From: Brevundimonas sp.
Lineage (GTDB): Bacteria > Pseudomonadota > Alphaproteobacteria > Caulobacterales > Caulobacteraceae
Length of the DNA: 32,986 nt
Direction: 5' to 3'
Assembly: GCF_030682035.1 (NCBI RefSeq)
Contig: NZ_JAUXQZ010000039.1
Location: 1-32,986 of the forward strand
Numbering within the stretch: the first letter of the stretch is position 1; each line of letters starts with the position of its first letter. Shown one piece after another: positions 25,099 through 32,986 of this stretch. Under the pieces are notes generated by a model, which did not search any database, was not told the DNA's origin, and saw only the letters and a list, made by a program, of their open reading frames with translations. The position numbers and the translations under genes are program-made.

Positions 25099-25891
25099 AC
25101 ACCCTCGACGCCCCCCAGCCCATCAAGGCCGCCAGCAGGACAGTCAGCAGGCCGTAGCTCCACGGCCGCCGGTGGGCGAACTCATAGATGTCGCGCTCGA
25201 TGCCGACCTTTTCGACCGTCAGGGTCAGATTGCTCACCGACACCGCCTCGCCGTCCTGGAACAGCCAGACCTCGGCGAAATACTGACCGGTCGGGGCGAC
25301 GGCGGGCAGCTCGATCTCGGCACGGAACAGGCCCGTGTCTACGAACTCCACCCCATTCGGATCGGTGTTGTACAGCGCCGCCGCCTCGCGCAGCCGGATC
25401 ACGGCGCGGCGGTAGTCCAGATAGTCTTCGCCCAGCCGGCTGACGACCACATCGCGTACGCCATAGCGGGTGACCGTGCGGCTCTCCTGCGGCGCGTTGA
25501 TCCTCAGGTGATCAACCCCCACGCCAAGACGGCGCAACTGGCCGAAGTCGGCGATGTCGGACAGCGGCCGCGTTGAAGCCGTCATGTAGAAACCCGGCGC
25601 GCCCTCGAACAGAACCGGGCGGCTGTTGAGCCAGAAGCCCATGTTGCGGGTCTTCTTGACCAGGCGGACCGGGCTGTCCGGACCCCGCACCACGACCACC
25701 ACATCGGCCGGTCGATCGGTCGGATTGAAGACGGCGCCGTACAGGACGATCGAGGCCCCCCGAAAGCTGGAGTCGATCATGACGCGGGCGTCGGTCATGG
25801 CGGCGGCGACGCGGACCTGGCCGATGGTCCCGACCGATCGTTCCGGCGCCGGCGCGACGATGGCCGGAGGAGGCGGAGGAAGAGCCTGCAT
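25085..25891 (-). CDS. TIGR02186-family protein next to a TauE/SafE exporter
   Basis: A 268-residue protein. The family core is visible as DARVMIDSSFRGASIVLYGAVF, VVVVVRGPDSPVRLVKKTRNMGFW, PGFYMTASTRPL and PTGQYFAEVWLFQDGEAVS, followed by one membrane helix near residues 242-262 and a short basic tail. Relatives normally have an N-terminal signal peptide and expose the core to the periplasm. Here the N-terminus from the ATG at 25891 is a proline-rich stretch (QALPPPPPAIVAPAP) with no clear signal. The start overlaps the stop of the TauE/SafE gene as TGATG, and the two families are commonly adjacent in alphaproteobacteria. Function unknown; the pairing suggests a role with the exporter. Confidence 0.85.
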   Translation of the reverse strand: MQALPPPPPAIVAPAPERSVGTIGQVRVAAAMTDARVMIDSSFRGASIVLYGAVFNPTDRPADVVVVVRGPDSPVRLVKKTRNMGFWLNSRPVLFEGAPGFYMTASTRPLSDIADFGQLRRLGVGVDHLRINAPQESRTVTRYGVRDVVVSRLGEDYLDYRRAVIRLREAAALYNTDPNGVEFVDTGLFRAEIELPAVAPTGQYFAEVWLFQDGEAVSVSNLTLTVEKVGIERDIYEFAHRRPWSYGLLTVLLAALMGWGASRVFRRQ

Positions 25892-26814
25892 CACTCGGGC
25901 ACCCCCGGCGCGAAGGCGAACAGGTCTGACGGGCGTACGAACAGCTCCAGTCCCATCTGGATCCCGACGAGCAGGACAATCAGCCCCAGCACCGCCCGCA
26001 GGACGTCCGGCCGGAACCGGCCGGACAAACGCGCGCCGTACTGTGCGCCGACGACGCCGCCAACCAGAAGCAGGGTGGACAGGACGATGTCGACGGTCTG
26101 GTTGCGGCCGGCCTGGAGGATGGTGGTCATTGCCGTGACGATGATGATCTGGAACAGGCTGGTGCCCACGACCACGCCAGCCTTCATTCGCAGCACATAG
26201 AGCATGGCCGGCACAAGGATGAAGCCGCCGCCGACGCCCATGATGGCCGACAGCACCCCGGCGAAGGCGCCGAGGGCGAACGGCGGAATGGCGCTGATGT
26301 AGAGGCCTGAACGCGGGAAACGCATCTTCAGTGGCAGGCCGTAGAGCCACAGCGGCCGACGACGCTCCTTGTGCGGCAAGACCTCGCCACGCACCCGGCG
26401 CAGGATCTGGCCGAGACTCTCGTAGAGCATCAGGGTTCCGATGGCGCCGAGAAACAGCAGATAGGAAACCGCCACCGCCATGTCGGCCTGACCGAGCAGG
26501 CGCAGATAGCGGAACAGCTCAACGCCCAGCAGCGCGCCGACCACGCCGCCCAGGGCCATGACGCCGCCGATGCGATAATCAACCGCCTTCTGGCTGGTGT
26601 AGCTGATCACGCCCGAGGTCGAGGAGGCGACGACATGGCTGGCCTGGCTGGCCACGGCCACCGACGGCGGAATGCCGAGAAAGATCAGGATCGGGGCCAT
26701 CAGAAAGCCGCCGCCGATGCCGAACAGTCCGGACACGAATCCGACCGTCGCGCCCAGCAGAACCAGGAGCGGCCAGTTCACCGAAACCTCGGCGATCGGT
26801 AGATAGATATCCAA
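25891..26814 (-). CDS. TauE/SafE-family sulfite or anion exporter
   Basis: A 307-residue inner membrane protein with about eight predicted helices. It shows the two inverted TauE/SafE repeats, each with a glycine-rich motif: GLFGIGGGFLMAP near the N-terminus and IMGVGGGFILVPAML in the second half. Members export sulfite, sulfoacetate or other anions formed in sulfur metabolism. The start is TTG at 26814; translation from it gives DIYLPIAEVSVNW, the way many relatives begin, and no ATG or GTG lies nearby. The region upstream to podJ (26815-26940) has no gene. Substrate unknown. Confidence 0.9.
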   Translation of the reverse strand: MDIYLPIAEVSVNWPLLVLLGATVGFVSGLFGIGGGFLMAPILIFLGIPPSVAVASQASHVVASSTSGVISYTSQKAVDYRIGGVMALGGVVGALLGVELFRYLRLLGQADMAVAVSYLLFLGAIGTLMLYESLGQILRRVRGEVLPHKERRRPLWLYGLPLKMRFPRSGLYISAIPPFALGAFAGVLSAIMGVGGGFILVPAMLYVLRMKAGVVVGTSLFQIIIVTAMTTILQAGRNQTVDIVLSTLLLVGGVVGAQYGARLSGRFRPDVLRAVLGLIVLLVGIQMGLELFVRPSDLFAFAPGVPE

Positions 26815-26940
26815 AGGACGCGCCTTCGGCTGGAACTGAGGCTAGGCGCCGGGAAGGCGACGACGGAAGTCTGATTGTCCTAGACCCACCCGGCGGTCCC
26901 CGCCACCCGATGCGCCAGAAAGGCTTGGTCTTCTCCCGCC

Positions 26941-29778
26941 TCAGGCGAGCGGTTCGACCGCAAACTGCTCGGCTTCGGTGCGGGCCTGGTCGCGGGCGGC
27001 GGCCGGCGCCGTGGCTCTGAGACGCTCGACCGCTGACTGGGCGTCGCCATCGCCGGCGCGCGCCGCGATCAGATACCATTTGTAGGCCTCGGTTAGGTCG
27101 GGCTCGATGCCTTGGTCGCCCGACTCATAGAGTTTGGCGACGTTGAACTGGCTATCGACCAAGCCGAGTTCCGCCGCCCGCTTCAGCCAGTCCAGCGCCT
27201 CGCCGCGGTTCTGATCCCCGCCGACGCCGTCGAACAGATACATCCCATAGGCGTGCATCCCGCGGGCGTCGCCTCCATCGGCTGCGCGGCGCGCCCAGGT
27301 CCGGGCTTCCGACAGATTGACCGTCAGACCCTTGTCGCCGTCCTGGTAGAGGCCGGCCAGATGCAGTTGGGCCGGCGTGTATCCGGTAGCGGCGGCCTGT
27401 TTCAGCAACTCGACTCCGCCAGCCTCGCCCGCATCGAGCTCGGCCATCGCCTGTTGATACAGATCTCCGCCCCGCGCCAGATCCGCCGGCGAGGCATTGG
27501 TCGGCACGACGGCGAGGGCTGCGATCGGGGCTGCCCGTTCAGCACCCGGCAGGCCGGGAATATTCAGACCCGAGCCGGTCAGCTGGCCCGTCGCATAGGC
27601 GCCGCCGGCGGTTAGCAGGACCGCTATGGCCGAGGCGCCCAGCGCCTTGCGGACCGTGCCGCCATCCTTCGAAGCCTGTTTGTCCAACCGCTCCTGCAGC
27701 CGGGACTTGCCGCCGCGCTTCAGGCCGAAGCCCAAACGAGCAGGCGTTTCGGGGGCCGGGGCGGCCATGGCGGCGCGGGCGGCGTCGATGGTCTGGCGTG
27801 TCGAGGAGGCGCGGCCCTGGGCCGCTGCCGCACGCAGGGCGCGGGGGTCGACGAAATCCGTCTCGCCCTCGAACTCGTCATGCCCGCCGTCGAAGGCGCC
27901 GCCGGGGGCGGTCGCCTCCAGTGCGTCCGAGACATCGGCGCCGCCAAAGCCTTGGCCGAATGCCATCGGTGGGACCGGCGCCGGAACCGGCTGAGCCTGT
28001 GGGGTGGCATTGAACGGGGGCGGCGTGAAGGCGGGAATCTGCGGGGGAGGAGCAACCTCCTCGGCCAGCGTTGTCCCGCCGGGACGGCTGCCGAACGGGG
28101 CCGGAGCGACCATCGGAGCCGCCACCGGTGCTTCACCCACGCGCGGGCCGCGCAGGACGGCATCGAAGATGGCATCAGCGCTCAGGACATCGTCCGCCGG
28201 AACGTCGGGACTGAATGCCTCGGACGTCGGCTCGGGCGGGGCCAGATCAGCAGACCAGGCCTGCTGCTCGGCATAGATCGGATCGTCAAAGACGGCGTCA
28301 GAGAACGGCGCGCCCGGGAAGGCGGCGTCCGGGAAGGCGGCGGCCCGCCAGTCTGAATCCGGCACGGCGGGCGAGGGTGCCGCGGGCGAGGGTTCAGCGC
28401 GGCGCTCGATATTGCCTCGCGCCTCGGAGATCAGGGCCGCCGTGCGCTCTTCCGACATCCGCATACGCTCGGCCAGCTCGCCGGACGCCCGGTCATAGCC
28501 TTGCTCGATGCGGGCAGAGCTGTCGGCCAGGCGACGGCCGATGTCCTCCAGCGCCTGCTGCGAACGCCGCTCGGACTGGGCGATGCGTTCGCTCAGCCGG
28601 TCGGAAATACGAGTGATCTCTCCGCCCAGCTGCTCCAGAGCCAGGGCGTGGCGGTCATCGGTCGCGATCAGCCGCTGTTCGACGCTCTGGGCGAACCGGC
28701 CCATGTCGGTCTCGACCTTGCGGCTCAGCCGCTCAAGGTGGACCGGGGTTTCGGCCTCGATCGACTGGACCCGGCCGTTCAGATTCTGGGCGATGCGCAG
28801 GACCTCGCGGCCCATGGTCTCGACGGCCTTGGCGGAGCGTTCCTCGGATGTCTTGACCTGATCGCCGATGGCCAGCACCGCGCGTTCGATGCGGTCCAAC
28901 CGGCCTTCGGACTCAGCCGTGTCGAGCCGCCGCATCATCTCGGCGCGATTGCCCTCGACCTGACGGCTCAGGGTCTCGGCCAGTTTTTCGAAGCGGACGG
29001 CCTCGCGGGAGCCTTCGGGCTCGGTCCGCGACTCGGCGGCGCGCAGGCGCTGGTCCAGGCCCGCGAACGAGGTCTGCAGATTGCGCAGGGCCTCGGCGGT
29101 GCGTCCCTGGGCCTGGTCCAATCGCTGTCCGACCTGGGCCAGCAGGTCGGACCCGACGCCGGGACCGGCGACCTTCTCGACCGTGTCCATCCGGTGGCGC
29201 AGCTCGTTCACGCTCGAACGCTGACGCTCTTCGATGTCGTAGAGGCGGCCGGCCAGCGCACCCATGGTGCTCTCGACCTTGCCGAAGGTCTCGGCGGTCT
29301 GCGGTCCGACCTCCTGCTCGAAGCGACGCAGTCGCTTGTGCCCCTCGCGCAACTCCTCGGCGATGTCATCAATGCGGCGGCCGTAGGCCTTGCCGTTCTG
29401 GTCCTGCCCTTCCAGCTTGCGCACCAGGCCGGTGACGGCCTGATCCACCCCCTGGATGGCGACGGTCGAGCGGCGCTCGGCGGCTTCCAGCCGGGCGGCG
29501 ATGGCGTCGATCGACGCCCCGAGGCGGTGGAGCTGGTCCTCGCCTCCGCCATAGGCGTCGTCGATGCGACGGCTGCGGCCCCGGCGGTCGATGCTGTCGG
29601 CGGCATGGGGACGGCGCGACAGCGGCGTGAAGCCACCTTCGTCATCGTCGCCGTCTTCCATGATGATGGTATTCAGCCACTCGCCCAGGGTCATGCCGGA
29701 GCGACGGGCGAGGTCCTTGGCGATCTCGCGCGCTTTGGGCTCGATGCCCTTCACGCTCCACGGCGCGGCTGCGCTCAC
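26941..29778 (-). CDS. podJ: PodJ-like polar organelle development factor
   Basis: A 945-residue protein. The N-terminus APWSVKGIEPKAREIAKDL followed by ARRSGMTLGEWLN is highly like Caulobacter PodJ. Residues about 75-460 are a long coiled coil, 460-700 a Pro/Ala/acidic disordered stretch, about 710-730 a membrane helix (LGASAIAVLLTAGGAYATG), and 770-930 periplasmic Sel1-type repeats (GYTPAQLHLAGLYQDGD; GDARGMHAYGMYLFDGVG; VDSQFNVAKLYESGDQG). In Caulobacter PodJ organises the flagellar pole and helps place pili and other polar proteins. The GTG at 29778 has GGGAGG seven bases upstream. The protein stops shortly after the Sel1 repeats, without the peptidoglycan-binding domain I would expect at the C-terminus of Caulobacter PodJ. 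Confidence 0.88.
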   Translation of the reverse strand: MSAAAPWSVKGIEPKAREIAKDLARRSGMTLGEWLNTIIMEDGDDDEGGFTPLSRRPHAADSIDRRGRSRRIDDAYGGGEDQLHRLGASIDAIAARLEAAERRSTVAIQGVDQAVTGLVRKLEGQDQNGKAYGRRIDDIAEELREGHKRLRRFEQEVGPQTAETFGKVESTMGALAGRLYDIEERQRSSVNELRHRMDTVEKVAGPGVGSDLLAQVGQRLDQAQGRTAEALRNLQTSFAGLDQRLRAAESRTEPEGSREAVRFEKLAETLSRQVEGNRAEMMRRLDTAESEGRLDRIERAVLAIGDQVKTSEERSAKAVETMGREVLRIAQNLNGRVQSIEAETPVHLERLSRKVETDMGRFAQSVEQRLIATDDRHALALEQLGGEITRISDRLSERIAQSERRSQQALEDIGRRLADSSARIEQGYDRASGELAERMRMSEERTAALISEARGNIERRAEPSPAAPSPAVPDSDWRAAAFPDAAFPGAPFSDAVFDDPIYAEQQAWSADLAPPEPTSEAFSPDVPADDVLSADAIFDAVLRGPRVGEAPVAAPMVAPAPFGSRPGGTTLAEEVAPPPQIPAFTPPPFNATPQAQPVPAPVPPMAFGQGFGGADVSDALEATAPGGAFDGGHDEFEGETDFVDPRALRAAAAQGRASSTRQTIDAARAAMAAPAPETPARLGFGLKRGGKSRLQERLDKQASKDGGTVRKALGASAIAVLLTAGGAYATGQLTGSGLNIPGLPGAERAAPIAALAVVPTNASPADLARGGDLYQQAMAELDAGEAGGVELLKQAAATGYTPAQLHLAGLYQDGDKGLTVNLSEARTWARRAADGGDARGMHAYGMYLFDGVGGDQNRGEALDWLKRAAELGLVDSQFNVAKLYESGDQGIEPDLTEAYKWYLIAARAGDGDAQSAVERLRATAPAAARDQARTEAEQFAVEPLA

Positions 29779-29998
29779 TGATTCGCCTCCCGACCTACTT
29801 GCCGAACGCTAGACGCCAAGATGATGCGTGTAAACGCGTGGTTAACCCCAAGATGTAGCGGTATCCCCAACTTCCTGTGGAAAGCGCCGTCTCTCAATGA
29901 GCATCTCGGGTCAACGTAGTTAACGACGCGTGAAGATTAATCCTGCGGCAAGGATTCGGCCTCTTGCGTCAGGAGGCGGAACGAGCCACCTCGCGCGG
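29779..29998. promoter_or_regulatory. podJ upstream region with CtrA-like box and GANTC sites
   Basis: On the minus strand, TTAA-N7-TTTA at 29831-29845 is one base off the CtrA consensus TTAA-N7-TTAA, 53-67 bases ahead of the podJ GTG. GTTAAC recurs at 29841-29846 and 29919-29924. GANTC methylation sites (GATTC) lie at 29780-29784, overlapping the spacing between ribosome site and start, and at 29953-29957. CtrA and CcrM methylation control cell-cycle genes in Caulobacterales, so cell-cycle control of podJ is a fair inference. No promoter boxes are clear, and no gene is seen in this stretch. Confidence 0.45.
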
Positions 29999-30205
29999 AT
30001 GAGCCTGACCCTCACTCTCGTCCTGCTCGCCGCCGCCCTCGGCCTGGCCGTCTTCGCCGGCTGGCGGGGGTCGCGGCCGTGGGACCTTCGGCGCGGCGTG
30101 CGCATGATCCCGTGGCGGTTCATCATGCTGCTGTCCGGCGCCGCGATCCTGATCCTCGCGATCCACCTCGGAACCCTGATGGGCGTGCCGCAACGGCCGT
30201 ACTGA
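29999..30205 (+). CDS. Small two-helix membrane protein, unknown
   Basis: A 68-residue protein with two membrane helices, residues about 3-20 ([19 protein letters not shown]) and 41-60 ([17 protein letters not shown]), joined by an Arg/Trp-rich cytoplasmic-type loop ([19 protein letters not shown]). The ATG at 29999 directly precedes the first helix; an in-frame GTG at 29930 would add 23 basic residues and is less likely. It is divergent from podJ and converges on argF. Proteins of this size and pattern occur widely in alphaproteobacteria as hypotheticals. Confidence 0.7.
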   Translation: MSLTLTLVLLAAALGLAVFAGWRGSRPWDLRRGVRMIPWRFIMLLSGAAILILAIHLGTLMGVPQRPY

Positions 30206-30214
30206 CAGGCTCCG

Positions 30215-30284
30215 GGGGCCAGGTTCCGGAGGTTAGGGGGCAGAGCGGTCCCAGACCCGACCCTGGAACCCGGAACCTGGCCCC
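30215..30284. repeat. Nested inverted repeat between convergent genes
   Basis: GGGGCCAGGTTCCGG (30215-30229) and CCGGAACCTGGCCCC (30270-30284) are perfect 15-bp inverted arms around 40 bases. Inside lies a second hairpin, GGTCCCAG (30247-30254) with CTGGAACC (30263-30270), seven of eight matching. It sits between the ends of a plus-strand gene and argF and could terminate both. It lacks a T-run, so it may equally be a dispersed repeat. Confidence 0.65.
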
Positions 30285-30285
30285 T

Positions 30286-31203
30286 TCACGTCCCCGCGAA
30301 ACACCAGGCCAGCACCGCCTTCTGCGCGTGGATGCGGTTCTCGGCCTCGTCCCAGACCAGCGACTTCGGACCGTCGATCACGGCGTCGGTAACCTCCTCG
30401 CCGCGGTGGGCGGGCAGGCAGTGCAGGAAGACGGCGTCGCCGGCGGCGGCGTCCATCAGGGCCTCGTCGACGCCATAGCCCTCGAAGGCCTCCAGCCGCG
30501 CCTCATAGTCGCCGTCGCCCATCGACACCCAGGTGTCGGTGACGACCACGTCAGCCCCGGTCACCGCCTCGCGCGGATCGGCCGTCAGGGTGACGTGGTT
30601 GCCGCCCCTGGCGAGGTCATGCAGGTCCGGATGATAGTCCGCCGGGCAGGCCACCTTCAGGTGGAAGCCCAGCTTCGGCGCGGCGTGCATGAAGCTGTGG
30701 CAGACGTTGTTGCCGTCCCCGACCCAGGCGATGGTCTTGCCGGCGATGGGACCCCGGGCCTCCTCGATGGTCATGATGTCGGCCAGGATCTGGCACGGGT
30801 GGGAGCGGTCGGTCAGGCCGTTGATGACCGGCACGGTGGCGACCCGGGCGAAGCGCTCGACGTCCTCGTGACTGTTGGCGCGGATCATCACCGCATCGAC
30901 CATGCGCGACAGAACCCGGGCCGTGTCCTCGACGGGCTCGCCGCGACCCAGTTGCATGTCGCCGGCGTTGGCGATGATCGAGGCCCCGCCCAGCTGGCGG
31001 ATGGCGGCGTCGAAGCTGAAGCGGGTGCGGGTCGAATTCTTCTCGAAGATCATCGCCAGGACGCGGTCCTTCGCCGGCGCATCGGCGTCGGCGCGCCCCT
31101 TGGGCCAGCCCTTGCGAGCGGCCTTGCGGGCATGGGCGTCGTCGAGGATGGCGCGGAGGTCCCCGGCTTCGAGGCGGTGGATGTCGAGGAAGTGACGGAC
31201 CAT
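30286..31203 (-). CDS. argF: Ornithine carbamoyltransferase
   Basis: Makes citrulline from ornithine and carbamoyl phosphate, in the cytoplasm. The 305-residue product has the usual length. The carbamoyl-phosphate motif is STRTRF at residues 57-62; HPCQILADI and the ornithine-binding [11 protein letters not shown] follow at the expected places, with [12 protein letters not shown] between. The ATG at 31203 has GGAG about nine bases upstream and lies 14 bases after the argD stop, so argD-argF form one operon. In many alphaproteobacteria hslO follows argF; here the operon ends at a palindrome facing a convergent gene. Confidence 0.97.
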   Translation of the reverse strand: MVRHFLDIHRLEAGDLRAILDDAHARKAARKGWPKGRADADAPAKDRVLAMIFEKNSTRTRFSFDAAIRQLGGASIIANAGDMQLGRGEPVEDTARVLSRMVDAVMIRANSHEDVERFARVATVPVINGLTDRSHPCQILADIMTIEEARGPIAGKTIAWVGDGNNVCHSFMHAAPKLGFHLKVACPADYHPDLHDLARGGNHVTLTADPREAVTGADVVVTDTWVSMGDGDYEARLEAFEGYGVDEALMDAAAGDAVFLHCLPAHRGEEVTDAVIDGPKSLVWDEAENRIHAQKAVLAWCFAGT

Positions 31204-31217
31204 TTTCGGGGCTCCGA

Positions 31218-32414
31218 TCAGGCCGCGGCAAGCTTGCCGCGCGCACTCTCGCAGGTGCGTTCGAAGCGGGCGACCGCCTCGCGGGCCTCTTCCAGCGTCA
31301 GGTTCAGCGGCGGCAGGATGCGCACACAGTTGTCGCCGCCGCCGGCGACCAGAAGCTGCTGCTCATCTCGCGCCCAGCCCATGAATTCGCGGTTGTTGGG
31401 GACCAGTTTGACGCCCAGCAGCAGACCCTTGCCGCGCACGTCCACGATCACATCGGGGAAGCGCTGGGCCAGGCCGTGCAGTTGCTGCTTCAGATAGCCG
31501 GCGATCTCGTTGACGTGGGCCAGGGTCTCGGGCTTGGAGATTTCACCGAAGGCCGCGCCGCCGACCGCCATGGCCAGCGGATTGCCGCCGAAGGTCGAGC
31601 CGTGCACGCCCACGACCATGCCCTTGGCCGCGTTGGTGGTGGCCAGGCAGGCCCCGACCGGGAAGCCGCCGCCCAGGGCCTTGGCGATGGCCATGATGTC
31701 GGGGGTCATGCCGGCCCATTCATGGGCCCACAGCCTGCCGGTCCGGCCCATGCCGCACTGGACCTCGTCGAAGATGATCAGCACACCGTTCTCGTCGGCC
31801 ATCTGACGCATCCAGCGCAAATCCTCGTCGGGGGTAGCGCGGCAGCCACCCTCGCCCTGCACCGGTTCCAGAATGATGGCGCAGGTGGTCGGATTGCGGA
31901 ACGCGGCCTCGAGAGCCTCCCTGTCGCCCCAGATCAGCTGATGGAAGCCCTCCATCGGCGGGCCGAAGCCGTTGGTGTAGCTGGGGTTGGCCGCGGCGTT
32001 GATGGCGCCGTAGGTCCGGCCGTGGAACGAGCCGTCGAAGCCGTAGATGTCGATCCGCTCGGCCTGGCCGTTGGTCGAGTGATATCTGCGGGCCGTCTTC
32101 AGCGCGCATTCGACGGCTTCCGTGCCCGAGTTGGTGAAGAAGACCACATCGGCGAACGACTTCTCGCAGAGCGCGTCGGCCAGGGCTTCCTGCCCCGGAA
32201 TCTTGAAGATGTTGGAGACGTGCCACAGCTTGCCGGCCTGTTCGGTCACCGCCGCCACGAGGATCGGATTGGCGTGGCCGAGGGCGTTGGTCGAAATGCC
32301 CATGACGCAGTCGAGGTATTCGGTCCCGTCCGTACTCCACAGACGCGCGCCCTGGCCGCGATCCACCTCCAGCGGCGCGCGGTTATAGACACCCATCAGA
32401 TGTTCAGTGGACAC
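31218..32414 (-). CDS. argD: Acetylornithine (and possibly succinyldiaminopimelate) aminotransferase
   Basis: A 398-residue class III PLP aminotransferase. [44 protein letters not shown] and the PLP lysine K245 in [15 protein letters not shown] are all present. It transaminates N-acetylornithine in arginine synthesis. ArgD often also acts as DapC on succinyl-aminoketopimelate, which would link it to dapD and lysA in this window. The GTG at 32414 is chosen because GGAGG lies eight bases upstream; an in-frame TTG at 32429 precedes that site and an ATG at 32398 lacks a comparable one. First gene of the argD-argF operon. Confidence 0.96.
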   Translation of the reverse strand: MSTEHLMGVYNRAPLEVDRGQGARLWSTDGTEYLDCVMGISTNALGHANPILVAAVTEQAGKLWHVSNIFKIPGQEALADALCEKSFADVVFFTNSGTEAVECALKTARRYHSTNGQAERIDIYGFDGSFHGRTYGAINAAANPSYTNGFGPPMEGFHQLIWGDREALEAAFRNPTTCAIILEPVQGEGGCRATPDEDLRWMRQMADENGVLIIFDEVQCGMGRTGRLWAHEWAGMTPDIMAIAKALGGGFPVGACLATTNAAKGMVVGVHGSTFGGNPLAMAVGGAAFGEISKPETLAHVNEIAGYLKQQLHGLAQRFPDVIVDVRGKGLLLGVKLVPNNREFMGWARDEQQLLVAGGGDNCVRILPPLNLTLEEAREAVARFERTCESARGKLAAA

Positions 32415-32986
32415 GGGGCAGGCCTCCAAAAGCGAGACGGCCCCGCCGCTGGAGAGCGCCGGGACCGCTGGAATAAGGGTCAGGCCTTGTCGGCCGGAGC
32501 ACGGTGTTAGTCAACATCTTGTCGGCCGCGGTCGTCGGCCCTCCGGGACCTCCCGACCCGACGCGACCTGCTTGTTAGGCCGCGCTCAGAAGGCTCCGCC
32601 TTCTCGATCCGACGCGGCTGTCTTTGTTGGGCCGCGGTCACAGGGCTCCGCCCTGTCGACCCGACGCGGCCTGGCGCTTTCGCGCAGGCTTGGACGCCGC
32701 GCCGTTTCCGGGGCGGTGGCGGAAAGCATGGGAAGGGCCGGCGGAGCGCCGGGCGCGAAACCCGGAGACCGTGGGGAGATTATGTTTCGGCTTCGCGACG
32801 TCGCTCCGCACGAGATGTCTGACCGGAAGCTGTCGGCCTGAAAGGCAGTGGTGAACTCCCTCAGGACCAGCGGCGCTGTGGACGCCTTGCCGACATAGCC
32901 TCCGGCGGGCGGGTCGGAGCCTTGCGAACCGTTCGTCCGGGCGGCTCCGCCGCCCGTTCCTCCACCCCGGAACGGCGCGGGCTCCC
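32415..32986. other. Non-coding region upstream of argD, rich in hairpins
   Basis: I see no gene in these 572 bases to the window edge. Besides the tandem units it holds two perfect 7-bp hairpins near the right end: CGGGCGG-CTCCG-CCGCCCG at 32938-32956, with the same CTCCG loop, and CCGTTCC...GGAACGG at 32954-32975. The part from 32675 to 32930 was checked for RNase P RNA, tmRNA and SRP RNA signatures without success. The argD promoter must lie here, but no clear -35/-10 pair stands out. Confidence 0.5.
32518..32674. repeat. Three tandem hairpin units of about 52 bp upstream of argD
   Basis: Units lie at 32518-32570, 32571-32622 and 32623-32674. Each runs from a (C/T)TTGT(C/T).GGCCGCG start to a CCGACGCG.C end. 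Units two and three have an outer stem CCGCG/CGCGG and an inner stem with the same CTCCG loop: AGAAGG/CCTTCT in unit two and ACAGGG/CCCTGT in unit three. The inner stems differ in paired positions only. Unit one is degenerate inside. A partial copy of the unit start, CTTGTCGGCCG, is seen at about 32486-32496. They lie about 100-260 bases ahead of the argD start. Confidence 0.75.

Noticed and set aside
32675..32930. Possible structural RNA gene (RNase P RNA, tmRNA or SRP RNA)
   Set aside because: None of the conserved core words of these RNAs was found on either strand.
1..32986. Classical intrinsic terminators and CRISPR arrays
   Set aside because: No GC hairpin followed by a T-run was found between genes, and no regularly spaced identical repeats with unique spacers occur.

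Overview
The window is 33 kb of GC-rich (roughly two-thirds G+C by eye), densely packed bacterial chromosome. The best fit is an alphaproteobacterium of the order Caulobacterales, probably Brevundimonas or a close relative. The grounds are a full-length homologue of the Caulobacter polarity factor PodJ, a CtrA-like box and GANTC sites in front of it, several alphaproteobacterial families (DUF2125, TIGR02186, MJ0042 zinc-ribbon/DUF3426) and the argH-lipoprotein-lysA gene order. The genus is inference. I see no prophage, insertion sequence, CRISPR array, defence island or other obvious accessory block; nearly everything is core metabolism or cell envelope.

Layout: (1) 1-1400: an OmpA-type outer membrane protein cut by the window edge, then a 61-residue protein with two CxxCxGxG zinc motifs. 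(2) 1487-4474: argB, a HAD phosphatase and dapD joined by ATGA overlaps, then a DUF805 membrane protein. (3) 4478-7006: a PQQ-type aldose dehydrogenase lipoprotein, a tRNA with CAT anticodon, a small lipoprotein and a membrane-anchored TlpA thioredoxin. (4) 7068-10006: argH, an LptM-like lipoprotein and lysA. (5) 10003-11894 (minus): an unknown protein, hpt and a zinc-ribbon membrane protein. (6) 11961-14909: ftsE, ftsX, a YdcF-type protein and plsC. (7) 14903-19099 (minus): an unknown lipoprotein, then pdeM and an Lhr-type helicase, two members of the ligase-associated DNA damage set. (8) 19158-25098: a DinG-type Fe-S helicase, a DUF2125 protein, a chorismate-mutase-like protein, hisC and a small membrane protein. 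(9) 25085-29778 (minus): TIGR02186 protein, TauE/SafE exporter and podJ. (10) 29999-32414: a small membrane protein converging on the argD-argF operon. (11) 32415-32986: a non-coding stretch rich in hairpins.

Functionally, four arginine genes (argB, argH, argF, argD) and two lysine/diaminopimelate genes (dapD, lysA) lie in the window. ArgD often doubles as the DapC aminotransferase, which would link both routes. FtsEX, PlsC, LptM-like protein, OmpA, PodJ and the meso-diaminopimelate made via DapD all bear on envelope growth and division.

The most unusual content is not a gene but a set of folded repeats. A 152-bp inverted pair at 16311-16462 has arms that differ almost only where each arm's own inner hairpin carries compensating changes. 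A related inverted element at 18364-18457 sits in frame inside the Lhr helicase gene. Two or three tandem hairpin units of about 52 bp lie upstream of argD, again with compensating stem changes. Several of these share a GCTCCGC hairpin tip. Together they look like REP/REPIN-type elements.
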